Positions 26,094 to 35,601 are shown, counted from the stretch's first letter. The stretch: 37,239 nucleotides of DNA from Apilactobacillus ozensis DSM 23829 = JCM 17196 (GCF_001435995.1 NZ_AYYQ01000018.1:1651-38889); one strand, 5' to 3'. Numbers and translations: made by a program. Notes: generated by a model not told the origin, from the sequence alone.

Positions 26094-26297
26094 ATGATAA
26101 ACGGAAAAATAGATAATTTTAACGCTGAACATGATTTTGGTTTTTTGAAAGATGATGATAAAAATAAAGTTTTCTTTCATGCTTCGGCTGTAATCAATAA
26201 GAGATCTAAAGATATTGCAATTGGTCAAAAAGCAACCTACCAAGTGGCTGAAGGCAAAAAAGGTTTACAAGCTGTAAAAATAACAATTTTAGAATAG
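26094..26297 (+). CDS. Divergent cold-shock-domain protein
   Basis: A 67-residue OB-fold protein aligning over its whole length with bacterial cold-shock proteins: MINGKIDNFNAEHDFGFL matches the Csp start, VFFHASAV matches RNP2, and GLQAVKITI matches the C-terminus. Key nucleic-acid-binding aromatics are altered: the Trp of KWFN is Asn (DNFN), the RNP1 KGFGFI is HDFGFL, and the RNP2 VFVHFS has Ala for the last Phe. It may bind RNA weakly or have another partner. TTAGGAGAT precedes ATG26094, just after the ileS terminator. Confidence 0.82.
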   Translation: MINGKIDNFNAEHDFGFLKDDDKNKVFFHASAVINKRSKDIAIGQKATYQVAEGKKGLQAVKITILE

Positions 26298-26309
26298 TTG
26301 TTATCTTGT

Positions 26310-26338
26310 TTGAAAAAAATATTAAATATCGCTAGAAT
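26310..26338 (+). promoter_or_regulatory. Promoter of the nudF-mtnN-desulfurase unit
   Basis: TTGAAA (26310-26315) and TAGAAT (26333-26338) are separated by 17 bases, 28 bases upstream of the Nudix gene. The following genes are all close and co-directional, so this may drive 26367-29418. Confidence 0.65.
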
Positions 26339-26366
26339 TAACTTATTAAAGTAAAGGGTGATATTA

Positions 26367-26912
26367 ATGAATTTTAAAGAAAAAGTTCTAGGAATTGAAC
26401 CTAAGTATAATGGTTCAATTATTAATGTAGAAAAGCAAACTGTTGAATTGCCAAATGGTGATACAGCAACTCGTGATGTTGTACATCACGCTAAGGCCGT
26501 GGGTATTTTAGCGATTACTGATGATAATAAAATTTTGATTGAAAAGCAGTGGCGTGCACCTATTGGCAAAACTATTTTAGAGATACCGGCAGGTAAGGTT
26601 GATTCTAGAGACAACACCTCATCTAAAGATGCTGCCATTCGTGAATTGAATGAGGAAACTAGATATCATGCTAAAAATTTAAGCAGAATCTCGGGATTCT
26701 ATTCAACAGTCGGATTTTCTGATGAATATATGGATCTTTATCTAGCAACCGAATTAATTCCAGTTGATAAAGAGTTACCGCGTGATAAAGGTGAGTATTT
26801 AAACATATCCGCTTATTCTTTAAATGAAGCTGAAGAGTTAATTAAATCTGGTAAAATTGAGGATGCCAAAACTATTATGGCTATTTTGTATTGGAAACTA
26901 ATGCAAAAATAG
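26367..26912 (+). CDS. ADP-ribose pyrophosphatase (Nudix hydrolase)
   Basis: A Nudix hydrolase that probably splits ADP-ribose into AMP and ribose 5-phosphate. It has 181 residues. The Nudix box begins AGKVDSRD near residue 75 and continues to RELNEET (92-98); the catalytic REXXEE is intact, and the first acidic position of the motif is Asp. The N-terminal beta domain and the LEIPAG motif are typical of the NudF group. ATG26367 is preferred to GTG26358, which is part of the AAAGGGTG ribosome binding site. The gene stands upstream of a small membrane protein and mtnN, an order common in lactobacilli. Confidence 0.9.
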   Translation: MNFKEKVLGIEPKYNGSIINVEKQTVELPNGDTATRDVVHHAKAVGILAITDDNKILIEKQWRAPIGKTILEIPAGKVDSRDNTSSKDAAIRELNEETRYHAKNLSRISGFYSTVGFSDEYMDLYLATELIPVDKELPRDKGEYLNISAYSLNEAEELIKSGKIEDAKTIMAILYWKLMQK

Positions 26913-26923
26913 AGGTTTAATTT

Positions 26924-27181
26924 ATGAATGGTAATAATGAAGAAAACTATGAAAGATTAACGCGTAAACAATATCGAGAGCAACAAAAAAAGACTATTCA
27001 AAAAGATGATGAAAAGTTAAATAATGATGAAGTAAACATTAATGAAGAAAATTTAGGATTTGAAAAAGAAGATAAAAATAGTCGTCACAATAGGATATCC
27101 AAAAAGCTTAATTGGATAATTTTATACTTATGTATGGGGATTATTATCGTATTTTTAATACTTTTCTTTTTTAATCCATAA
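26924..27181 (+). CDS. Small single-span membrane protein of unknown function
   Basis: An 85-residue protein that I do not recognise by name. The N-terminal 60 residues are highly charged and hydrophilic (Glu, Lys, Asn, Asp; for example YERLTRKQYREQQKKTIQ). One C-terminal transmembrane helix follows (about 63-83, WIILYLCMGIIIVFLILFFF), ending in NP. This is a tail-anchored layout with a cytoplasmic charged domain if the N-terminus stays inside. AGAGG precedes the ATG. It lies between nudF and mtnN with short gaps, so is probably co-transcribed. Real coding is supported by the ribosome binding site, spacing and topology. Confidence 0.75.
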   Translation: MNGNNEENYERLTRKQYREQQKKTIQKDDEKLNNDEVNINEENLGFEKEDKNSRHNRISKKLNWIILYLCMGIIIVFLILFFFNP

Positions 27182-27202
27182 AATATATTAGGAGTATTTT
27201 TT

Positions 27203-27895
27203 ATGAAATTTGGTATATTATGTGCAATGGATGAAGAGATTAAAACTTTAATTGACAACTTAGATAGTAAAAAAGAAGTTAACGTTAAAGGTATTATTTT
27301 CTATGAAGGTAATATTTTCGGTCAATCGGTAGTGCTTGTAAAATCTGGAATTGGAAAAGTTGAAGCTGGTATATCAACTGCTTTACTAATTACTAAATTC
27401 AATGCCGACGTTGTTATAAATTCAGGTTCTGCTGGTGGAATCGGTGAAGGATTATCAGTAGGGGATGTTGTAGTTTCTACCGAAACAGCTTATCACGATG
27501 CTGATGCTAGAGCTGCTGGTTATGAATATGGACAACTTCCAGGACAACCATCAAGATTTCAAGCATCTGAAAAATGGTCTAAAAAAATAATTAGTGCATC
27601 TAAAGAAGTGGGCTTAAATACTAAAGCTGGTTTAATTGTTTCAGGTGATCAATTTGTTGCAGACAAAAACACAATTAACAATATTTTAAAATATTTCCCT
27701 GATGCATTATCTTGTGAAATGGAAGGTGCAGCTGTGGGACAAGTTGCTAATCAATTTGAAGTTCCATATGTAGTTGTACGTGCTATGTCTGATGTTGGGG
27801 ATGAAAATGCTGATACTAGTTTTAATGAGTTCATTATCGAAGCTGGGAAAAAATCAGCTAAAATGTTGCTAGATTTATTTGAAAATCAACAATAG
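27203..27895 (+). CDS. mtnN: 5'-methylthioadenosine/S-adenosylhomocysteine nucleosidase
   Basis: Cleaves adenine from MTA and SAH, removing inhibitory by-products of SAM use and feeding methionine salvage and the LuxS path. It has 230 residues, normal for the family. Catalytic residues are visible: Glu12 in AMDEE, the substrate loop SGDQFV (147-152), CEMEGAAVGQVA with Glu172 and Glu174, and AMSDVGD with Asp197. AGGAG precedes ATG27203. It lies directly upstream of the cysteine desulfurase gene. Confidence 0.96.
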   Translation: MKFGILCAMDEEIKTLIDNLDSKKEVNVKGIIFYEGNIFGQSVVLVKSGIGKVEAGISTALLITKFNADVVINSGSAGGIGEGLSVGDVVVSTETAYHDADARAAGYEYGQLPGQPSRFQASEKWSKKIISASKEVGLNTKAGLIVSGDQFVADKNTINNILKYFPDALSCEMEGAAVGQVANQFEVPYVVVRAMSDVGDENADTSFNEFIIEAGKKSAKMLLDLFENQQ

Positions 27896-27909
27896 AAAGC
27901 GGGTTAAAA

Positions 27910-29061
27910 TTGAAGAAAGTTTATTTAGATAATGCTGCTACTACCCCGATTGCTGAAAATGTGTTAGAAGATATGTATGGCAAGTTTAAAAATAATTTTG
28001 GGAATGCGTCCACACTTTATAGTTTTGGTCGAGACGCACATACTATTTTGGAGAATAGTCGTCATATAATAGCTAACAGTATTAATGCCAACGATGATGA
28101 AATTGTATTTACAAGTGGTGGTACTGAAAGTGATAACACTGCCATTATGCAAATTGCTAACAGTAGAAAGAATCTAGGAAATCATATTATTACAACTTCC
28201 ATAGAACATGAAGCTGTATTAAAGCCACTTGAATTTTTAGAAAAAAATGGATTTAAAGTTACCTATTTGCCAGTTGATGAACATGGAAATATTTCTTTAG
28301 AAGATTTAAAAGCTAATTTGGATGATGAAACTATATTGGTAAGTATTATGTATGGTAACAATGAGGTAGGTAGTTTAATGCCTATTCATGAAATAGGAGA
28401 ATTACTTAAAAATCATCAAGCAGTTTTTCACACTGATGCTGTTCAAGCCTATGGACTTTGTGATATTGATGTTAAGCGAGATTACATTGATTTACTGTCT
28501 ACTTCAGCCCATAAGATAAATGGACCTAAGATGGTAGGATTTTTATATCGCAAAACAGGGATTGATTTTCCAAGCTTTATTAAAGGTGGCGATCAGGAAG
28601 AAAAACGTCGTGCTGGTACAGAAAATGTTCCAGCTATTTCGGGGTTCGCTACAGCGGTTAGTAACTTAACGGATGAGCATAAAAAAGTGTTAAATCAAAG
28701 ATTCTATGATTTTAAAAAACACATACAACAAGCTTTTACTGAGAACAATATTGAATTTGCAATTAATGGACAAATTAGCTTTCATGATAATTTACAACAC
28801 GTTTTTAATTTGTGGATAAAGGGAGTTTCCACTTATTTAATGCAAACTAATTTAGACTTAGATGGGGTTGCTGTGTCAGCTGGTTCAGCTTGTACAGCGG
28901 GAAGCATTGAACCATCACACGTTTTAACAGCTATGTTTGGCAGTGACAGTAATCGAATTGATGAGTCTATTCGAGTTAGTTTTGGACAGTACACAACTAT
29001 TGAAGAAGTAGATGCTTTTATAAATAGTACAGTTAAGATAGTAAAGCGATTAAGAAAGTAA
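27910..29061 (+). CDS. Cysteine desulfurase (NifS/IscS family)
   Basis: A PLP enzyme that takes sulfur from cysteine as a persulfide. It has 383 residues. Key elements are the N-terminal VYLDNAATTP, the substrate-pocket His100 (SIEHEAV), the PLP-binding STSAHKINGPK with Lys202, and the catalytic Cys328 in SAGSACTAGS on a flexible loop. It begins with TTG27910. Position next to mnmA, with no iscU or sufU nearby, matches the B. subtilis YrvO type, which gives sulfur directly to MnmA for 2-thiouridine. A regulator of the CymR type is not seen here. Confidence 0.94.
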   Translation: MKKVYLDNAATTPIAENVLEDMYGKFKNNFGNASTLYSFGRDAHTILENSRHIIANSINANDDEIVFTSGGTESDNTAIMQIANSRKNLGNHIITTSIEHEAVLKPLEFLEKNGFKVTYLPVDEHGNISLEDLKANLDDETILVSIMYGNNEVGSLMPIHEIGELLKNHQAVFHTDAVQAYGLCDIDVKRDYIDLLSTSAHKINGPKMVGFLYRKTGIDFPSFIKGGDQEEKRRAGTENVPAISGFATAVSNLTDEHKKVLNQRFYDFKKHIQQAFTENNIEFAINGQISFHDNLQHVFNLWIKGVSTYLMQTNLDLDGVAVSAGSACTAGSIEPSHVLTAMFGSDSNRIDESIRVSFGQYTTIEEVDAFINSTVKIVKRLRK

Positions 29062-29076
29062 TTAGGAGATTTTAAA

Positions 29077-29418
29077 ATGGCATTTGCTAAAGAAAACAGA
29101 CTTCTAGGAGATAACATTACTTATAAAATTAATCCTAGTGTTAAGAAATTCACCTTAAGAGATTTAGGCTTTAACGACACTAATGCTGAAAACTTTTTGT
29201 ATGAAAGATCTTTGGACGTTAATAACCCTTATGGAAATGGCATTAGAATAAAAATTACCTTTAAAAATGATTTGACTGGTTTCAAAATGTCCATCGTAAC
29301 TGGTAACGGTATGCAAAAAGTAAATATATTTAAAGATGAAAAACATAAGAGTGATGTTGACCAAGTAAGATTTATCTTAAATAATCTTATTGAACGTGAA
29401 GTAATTATTGAAGCTTAA
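29077..29418 (+). CDS. DUF1831 family protein
   Basis: A 113-residue soluble protein of a family of unknown function found mainly in lactobacilli between the cysteine desulfurase and mnmA genes. It begins MAFAKENRLLGDNITYKIN and has mixed alpha/beta character with a C-terminal helix (about 88-105). There is no transmembrane segment and no cysteine, so it cannot carry a persulfide itself. GGAGAT precedes ATG29077, and the gene is 15 bases after the desulfurase, so it is probably translated from the same mRNA. A role in the desulfurase-MnmA sulfur relay is inferred only from position. Confidence 0.82.
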   Translation: MAFAKENRLLGDNITYKINPSVKKFTLRDLGFNDTNAENFLYERSLDVNNPYGNGIRIKITFKNDLTGFKMSIVTGNGMQKVNIFKDEKHKSDVDQVRFILNNLIEREVIIEA

Positions 29419-29428
29419 TATTAGGTAC

Positions 29429-29458
29429 TTGCAATTAGTAAGTAAAATAAGATATTAT
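29429..29458 (+). promoter_or_regulatory. Candidate mnmA promoter
   Basis: TTGCAA (29429-29434) and TATTAT (29453-29458) lie 18 bases apart in the 115-base gap upstream of mnmA. Transcription would begin near 29465, at the foot of the structured leader. Confidence 0.5.
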
Positions 29459-29459
29459 A

Positions 29460-30661
<1,202 letters not shown>

Positions 30662-30666
30662 ACTAG

Positions 30667-30697
30667 AAAGGTATTGTTATTTAAACAATGCCTTTTT
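30667..30697 (+). terminator. Intrinsic terminator after mnmA
   Basis: A 12-bp stem with one G-U pair (AAAGGTATTGTT at 30667-30678 with AACAATGCCTTT at 30684-30695), a short AT loop, then Ts. Confidence 0.85.
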
Positions 30698-30701
30698 AAT
30701 T

Positions 30702-30730
30702 TTGAATTTAACTCGTGAAACTGAGATAAT
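30702..30730 (+). promoter_or_regulatory. Promoter of the phosphatase-TPR-recD2 unit
   Basis: TTGAAT (30702-30707) and GATAAT (30725-30730) are 17 bases apart, with TGA directly before the -10. It lies between the mnmA terminator and the GTG start at 30764. Confidence 0.6.
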
Positions 30731-30763
30731 GTAGACATAAATAAATATCAATGAGGGATTAAA

Positions 30764-31420
30764 GTGAAACTATATTTTATTAGACATGGTAAAACAAAAT
30801 GGAATTTAGAAAGTCGTTATCAAGGTGCGGGCGGCGATTCTGAATTATTGCCTGAAAGTTTTAATGAAATTAAAGACTTGGCTCAATTTTTGAATAAAAC
30901 GACCTTTTCACATGCTTACGCTAGTCCAATTAAAAGGGCTAGGGTTACTGCTGAAAAAATATTAGATAGATTAGATGATTCGCCTAAACTAACACTATTA
31001 AGTCGCTTAAAGGAGTTTGACTTAGGCAAAATGGAGGGTATGAAGTTTACAGATGTTACTAAACTGTATCCTAATGCTTTTGACAGTTTTAGAAATCATC
31101 CCGATAAATATGATGCTAGTGAAATAGATGGTGAGAGTTTTTATGATGTTATTAATCGAATGACTCCAGCTATTAAATCAATAGCTAGTTATTACGATAA
31201 TGACGATAATATACTCATAGTAAGTCATGGTGCCGCATTAAATGCTTTAATTAACTCTCTATTGGATGTTCCAGTCAAAGATTTAAGAAAGCGCGGTGGA
31301 CTCGCTAATACCAGTACAACTGTTTTAGAAACTAACGATCATGGCAAAACTTTTAAGCTATTAAAATGGAACTATACAGATTATCTATCTAGAAGTTTGA
31401 ACAAAACTGATTTAATATAA
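30764..31420 (+). CDS. Histidine phosphatase family protein (phosphoglycerate mutase-like)
   Basis: A histidine phosphatase of the dPGM/PhoE-like branch. It has 218 residues. The phosphorylated His8 lies in LYFIRHGKTKWN, the segment YASPIKRARVTAEKI carries the second Arg, and IVSHGAALNALIN holds the second active-site His. The substrate cannot be deduced. The length fits broad-specificity phosphatases rather than glycolytic phosphoglycerate mutase (about 230-250 with other motifs). GTG30764 follows GAGGGA. It lies between mnmA and the TPR gene, with its own promoter. Confidence 0.88.
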   Translation: MKLYFIRHGKTKWNLESRYQGAGGDSELLPESFNEIKDLAQFLNKTTFSHAYASPIKRARVTAEKILDRLDDSPKLTLLSRLKEFDLGKMEGMKFTDVTKLYPNAFDSFRNHPDKYDASEIDGESFYDVINRMTPAIKSIASYYDNDDNILIVSHGAALNALINSLLDVPVKDLRKRGGLANTSTTVLETNDHGKTFKLLKWNYTDYLSRSLNKTDLI

Positions 31421-31444
31421 ACCAATAATGAGGTGACATTATAA

Positions 31445-32155
31445 ATGGATGAACATACAAAAAATATTAAATCTCAACACGATAAGGTTGAAAAAGAACG
31501 TGAACTTAAGCAAAAACAAGCGGATGCGACCCTACATAAATTAGTGAATGGGATTGACGAGCATCCACACGATTATCGAACTTATTATGAATTAGGTGCT
31601 TTTCTAGTTGAATTGCATAATTATACCCAAGCTGAAGAGCTAATTATGAAGGCTTTAGGATTATTTGCTGAACGTAGTAAAGAGGCTAAAAATACATTAC
31701 TATATGGTTTGGGGAATGTTTATTACAGTGCTGGTGACTTCGATAAAGCAATTGAGCAGTTTAGCAAAGTTCAAGATGATAAGCTAAAATTTGATGCATA
31801 TATGATGTTGGCACAAAGTTACATGTCCAAAGATGATTATAAGCGTGCAGTTGTATTTGCGTTAACTGCCCAGGGGATGAGAAAACAAAATCCTGATATC
31901 AATTATATTTTAGGTGAAAGTTTAATCGCATTGGGTAGCTTTGAAGAGGCCGCAGGCTTTTTAGACGTAGTAATCAAAGCTCAACCACAAAATGGTAAAG
32001 CATATTTTGAGCGAGGATTAACTGCAATGGTAAATGGAGAAGAGTTTAATGATTATTTTGTTAAAGCTAAAAAATATGATTTAAAATACTTTGAAAAAAG
32101 CAAAAATAGACTTTCTGATATCGAAAAATTAATTAAATCCAAACAAGAACAATAG
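31445..32155 (+). CDS. Tetratricopeptide repeat protein
   Basis: A soluble 236-residue TPR protein with about four to five repeats between residues 35 and 205. The repeat pattern is seen in YYELGAFLVELHNYTQAEEL, LLYGLGNVYYSAGDFDKAIE, YMMLAQSYMSKDDYKRAVVF and ILGESLIALGSFEEAAGFLD. The N-terminus is Lys/Glu-rich and helical. It is probably a protein-interaction scaffold. The order TPR gene then recD2 corresponds to yrrB-yrrC in B. subtilis, next to mnmA, so a functional link with RecD2 is possible but unproven. GAGGTG precedes ATG31445. Confidence 0.9.
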   Translation: MDEHTKNIKSQHDKVEKERELKQKQADATLHKLVNGIDEHPHDYRTYYELGAFLVELHNYTQAEELIMKALGLFAERSKEAKNTLLYGLGNVYYSAGDFDKAIEQFSKVQDDKLKFDAYMMLAQSYMSKDDYKRAVVFALTAQGMRKQNPDINYILGESLIALGSFEEAAGFLDVVIKAQPQNGKAYFERGLTAMVNGEEFNDYFVKAKKYDLKYFEKSKNRLSDIEKLIKSKQEQ

Positions 32156-32172
32156 AAGGGAACTGGTTTACC

Positions 32173-34590
32173 ATGGCTGAAACAATGGATTTATTTTCAT
32201 TAAATGATTCAAGCAATGATAACGGAGTTCTTTATGTTGAGGGAAAAGTTTCTACTATTTTTTTTGAAAGTAATGATAGCTTTTATAAAGTTATCTTAGT
32301 TCAAGTAGTGAATACTAATATTGAGTGGCATGAAGATGAAATGGTTATTACCGGTAGCTTTGGTGAAATTATTGAAGGCAATGAATATAAATTTTTTGGT
32401 AAAATAGTTAATCATCCGAAATATGGTAAACAATTTCAAGCTCATAACTATGAAAATAATACGCCAACTTCAGAAAATGGTTTAATTGCTTATTTATCTA
32501 GTGATAAATTTCCAGGAATAGGTAAAAAAACTGCTCAAAATGTTGTTTATGCACTTGGAACGACTGCAATTAATCAAATTTTGAACGATAATAATGTCTT
32601 GAATCAGTTAGGGCTTAGTAAAAAGCAATCAGAAACCATTGTTGATGGAATTAAGGCTAATAACGGTACCGAACAAATTATTATTGGTTTAAATAGTTAT
32701 GGTTTTGGTAATCAAATAGCTGCTAAAATATTTAACACCTATAAAGGTGATACGTTAGATATTCTTAAACAAAATCCCTATAAGATGGTAGAAGACATTA
32801 AAGGAATAAGTTTTAAAAGAGCAGATGCAATTGCCCAGAAAAACGGAATTGCCTTTAATGACCCTGGAAGAATTAGGGCGGGCATAATTACGGCACTTAA
32901 TCAACTATCTATAAAAAATGGGGATACTTATACAACTACAGAACCCTTGTTAAATATGACCTTAGATATATTGAATAATAATGGATATGATGAAGTCGAT
33001 GGTGAATTATTGGCTAAGGAGTTAATTAATTTAGCTAGAGATGAGAAAATCGTCGGCGAAGACAATCGAATCTATTTATCAAAATTTTATAATTACGAAT
33101 GGCAGATAGCTGAAAATATAAAGAACCTGCTAGATTATAAATCTAATACTGTTTTTAAAACTGAAGCATTAGATAAAACGATTAATCAAATTGAAAGTAA
33201 ATTACACATTAACTATGACGAATCACAATTAAACGCTTTAAAAAGAGCAATTAATTCACAATTGTTTTTGTTAACTGGGGGTCCAGGAACTGGTAAAACG
33301 ACTATTATTAAAGGACTTGTATATTTATTTGCAGAACTTAATAATATTTCTTTGAACATTAATGATTATAAAGAAGAAAATTTTCCAATTCTTTTAGCGG
33401 CACCGACAGGTAGGGCAGCTAAAAAGATGAGTGAGTCAACGGGGCTACCAGCTAATACAATTCATCGACTACTAGGTTTAAATAGTTATGATAATAATGA
33501 AGTGGACCAGGAGTTAGAAGGTAGTTTATTAATAGTAGACGAAATGTCTATGGTTGATGTTGATTTATTTAAACTATTGATGAGTTCAATTCCTAATCAC
33601 ATGAAAGTTATTTTAGTTGGTGATGAGGACCAATTACCATCTGTAGGGCCTGGTCAAGTCTTTCATGACTTGTTAAATTCAGATTTAATTCCAGGAATAC
33701 ATTTAAATACAATCTATCGTCAAGACCAACATTCTACGATTATTTCTCTAGCTCATGATGTTAAAAATGGAGAAATTCCTAACGACTTAGTTGATAAAAA
33801 GCCCGATCGTAGTTTTATTAATTGTAATTCCACACAAATGCAATCGGTAATAAATCAAATCGTAAATAAAGCAAAGCAACGAGGCTTTAGTTCAAATGAT
33901 ATGCAAGTTCTGGCACCTATGTATCGAGGAGAATCTGGAATAAACCATTTAAATGAAATTATTCAAAATATTATGAATCCTAAGCAATCTGATAGTAATG
34001 ATGTGGAATTTAGGGGAACTATTTATCGAATAAATGATAAAGTCATCCAATTAGTTAATAGTCCAGAAAATAATATTTACAATGGTGACATCGGTAGAAT
34101 TATTGAAATTGAAAATGGTCAAAGCTCTGGTAAGGATAAGATAACCATTTCATTCGATCAAAATGAAGTTACTTACGAACGAAAAGATTGGGAACAATTT
34201 ACCTTGGCATACTGTACATCGATTCATAAATCACAAGGTAGTGAATTTAAAATGGTAATATTGCCCATTGTTCCACAATTTGACCGAATGTTACAACGTA
34301 ACTTGCTTTACACTGCTATTACTCGAGCTTCAGAAATGTTAATAATGTTGGGCGACTATAGCTCTTTTATTAAGTGTATAAAAAATAATGCGGTTAATCG
34401 AAATACGACGTTGGGTCTAAGAATAAAAAAAGTTATTGATAAAACAAATAAAGCAACGTATCATGATATAGACAATGTTTATACAAGTCATAAAAATAAG
34501 GTGCTTACTGCAGAATTAATAAACAGTAATTCGATAGATCCAATGATTGGGATGGACGGTATTGAACCAATTCAATTCATGAAAGAATAA
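32173..34590 (+). CDS. recD2: ATP-dependent DNA helicase RecD2
   Basis: A 5'-3' SF1B helicase that works without RecBC and acts in replication-fork and DNA-damage tolerance. It has 805 residues. The N-terminal region specific to RecD2 (about 15-330) contains an OB-like fold and helix-hairpin-helix motifs (FPGIGKKTAQNV near 113-124). The motor has Walker A GGPGTGKT at 369-376, Walker B IVDEMSMVD with Asp456 and Glu457, VGDEDQLPSVGPG, and a late motif TSIHKSQGSEF and LLYTAITRA. All helicase motifs are intact. AGAAGGGA is about 10 bases before ATG32173. It is probably co-transcribed with the TPR gene. Confidence 0.95.
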   Translation: MAETMDLFSLNDSSNDNGVLYVEGKVSTIFFESNDSFYKVILVQVVNTNIEWHEDEMVITGSFGEIIEGNEYKFFGKIVNHPKYGKQFQAHNYENNTPTSENGLIAYLSSDKFPGIGKKTAQNVVYALGTTAINQILNDNNVLNQLGLSKKQSETIVDGIKANNGTEQIIIGLNSYGFGNQIAAKIFNTYKGDTLDILKQNPYKMVEDIKGISFKRADAIAQKNGIAFNDPGRIRAGIITALNQLSIKNGDTYTTTEPLLNMTLDILNNNGYDEVDGELLAKELINLARDEKIVGEDNRIYLSKFYNYEWQIAENIKNLLDYKSNTVFKTEALDKTINQIESKLHINYDESQLNALKRAINSQLFLLTGGPGTGKTTIIKGLVYLFAELNNISLNINDYKEENFPILLAAPTGRAAKKMSESTGLPANTIHRLLGLNSYDNNEVDQELEGSLLIVDEMSMVDVDLFKLLMSSIPNHMKVILVGDEDQLPSVGPGQVFHDLLNSDLIPGIHLNTIYRQDQHSTIISLAHDVKNGEIPNDLVDKKPDRSFINCNSTQMQSVINQIVNKAKQRGFSSNDMQVLAPMYRGESGINHLNEIIQNIMNPKQSDSNDVEFRGTIYRINDKVIQLVNSPENNIYNGDIGRIIEIENGQSSGKDKITISFDQNEVTYERKDWEQFTLAYCTSIHKSQGSEFKMVILPIVPQFDRMLQRNLLYTAITRASEMLIMLGDYSSFIKCIKNNAVNRNTTLGLRIKKVIDKTNKATYHDIDNVYTSHKNKVLTAELINSNSIDPMIGMDGIEPIQFMKE

Positions 34591-34616
34591 TTTGATTTTG
34601 TCTTATGGAGGAGATT

Positions 34617-35570
34617 ATGGATAAACAAGAATCTAGTAATTTAAAATTATTTAGTTTAAATTCTAATAAAGAGCTTGCTAACAAAATTTCAAGTCATTTA
34701 AACATTCCGTTAGGTAAAGCTACGATTAATCATTTTAGTGACGGTGAAATTAAGATAACTATTGATGAGAGTATTCGTGGAGACGAAGTGTACATCATAC
34801 AATCACTTAGTGACCCAATAAACACAAATATAATGGAATTAATGATTATGGTTGATGCGGTCAGAAGAACTAGTGCTAAATCTATTAATGTAGTGATTCC
34901 TTATTACAGTTATTCTAGATCAGTTAACAAAAGTAGGTCTAGACAGCCAATTGTTGTGAAAATGTTAGCCTCTCTTTTTGAAAATGCTGGTGTAACTAGG
35001 GTAATTACTTTAGATTTACATTCTCCTCAAATTCAAGGATTTTTTGACATTCCAGTTGATCATTTGAAAGCCGAAAAGTTATTAGCTAAGCATCTAGAAC
35101 ACCACTATGATTTATCTAATTCGGTCGTAGTTTCTTTAGATTATGATGGAGTAGCTCGTGCTAGAAGTTTTGCCGGATTAATTAATCAAACAATTGCCAT
35201 TATTGATAACCGTGATCCTAACAACTTATCAAACATTCCAACATCTATTATTGGTGATGTTAATGGTAAAGATGTCATCGTTGTTGATGACATTGTAGAT
35301 AGTGGTGTTAAATCAATTATGTCCGCTGATGTTTTGAAACAACACGGTGCTAAGTCAATATCAATAGTTTCAACTCATCCAGTGTTATCTGGTAATGCTT
35401 CTGAAAAAATACGTAATTCAAAAATTGATCACGTTATTTTAACTGATTCTATTTATATTCCAGAAGCAAAAATGAATGATAAATTAGACGTAGTAAGCGT
35501 TAGCGGATTATTTGCTAAAGCTATAAAATTAATTAATGAAAATAAATCAGTTGGTCATTTATTTAAATAA
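34617..35570 (+). CDS. Divergent ribose-phosphate pyrophosphokinase-like protein (Prs paralogue)
   Basis: Prs family, 317 residues, full-length fold. Normal Prs makes PRPP from ATP and ribose 5-phosphate. Conserved here are FSDGEIKITIDESIRG, the metal site LDLHSPQIQGFFD (His135) and STHPVLSG. Against the B. subtilis Prs known to me, several active-site stretches differ: the ATP segment YARQDRK is YSRSVNK (99-105); the catalytic flexible loop DKRRP is DNRDP (197-201), with the Lys replaced by Asn and the third basic residue by Asp; and the PRPP loop DDIIDTAGT is DDIVDSGVK (224-232). It may be catalytically weak, or a regulatory subunit, or a second-class Prs. ATG34617 follows GGAGGAG; ATG34605 overlaps that site. 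Confidence 0.85.
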   Translation: MDKQESSNLKLFSLNSNKELANKISSHLNIPLGKATINHFSDGEIKITIDESIRGDEVYIIQSLSDPINTNIMELMIMVDAVRRTSAKSINVVIPYYSYSRSVNKSRSRQPIVVKMLASLFENAGVTRVITLDLHSPQIQGFFDIPVDHLKAEKLLAKHLEHHYDLSNSVVVSLDYDGVARARSFAGLINQTIAIIDNRDPNNLSNIPTSIIGDVNGKDVIVVDDIVDSGVKSIMSADVLKQHGAKSISIVSTHPVLSGNASEKIRNSKIDHVILTDSIYIPEAKMNDKLDVVSVSGLFAKAIKLINENKSVGHLFK

Positions 35571-35600
35571 AAAAGACGCTATTAATTAGCGTCTTTTTTG
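35570..35600 (+). terminator. Intrinsic terminator after the prs-like gene
   Basis: A 12-bp stem (AAAAAGACGCTA with TAGCGTCTTTTT, 35570-35581 and 35588-35599), a short loop and a T-run, starting at the stop codon. Confidence 0.9.
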
Positions 35601-35601
35601 C

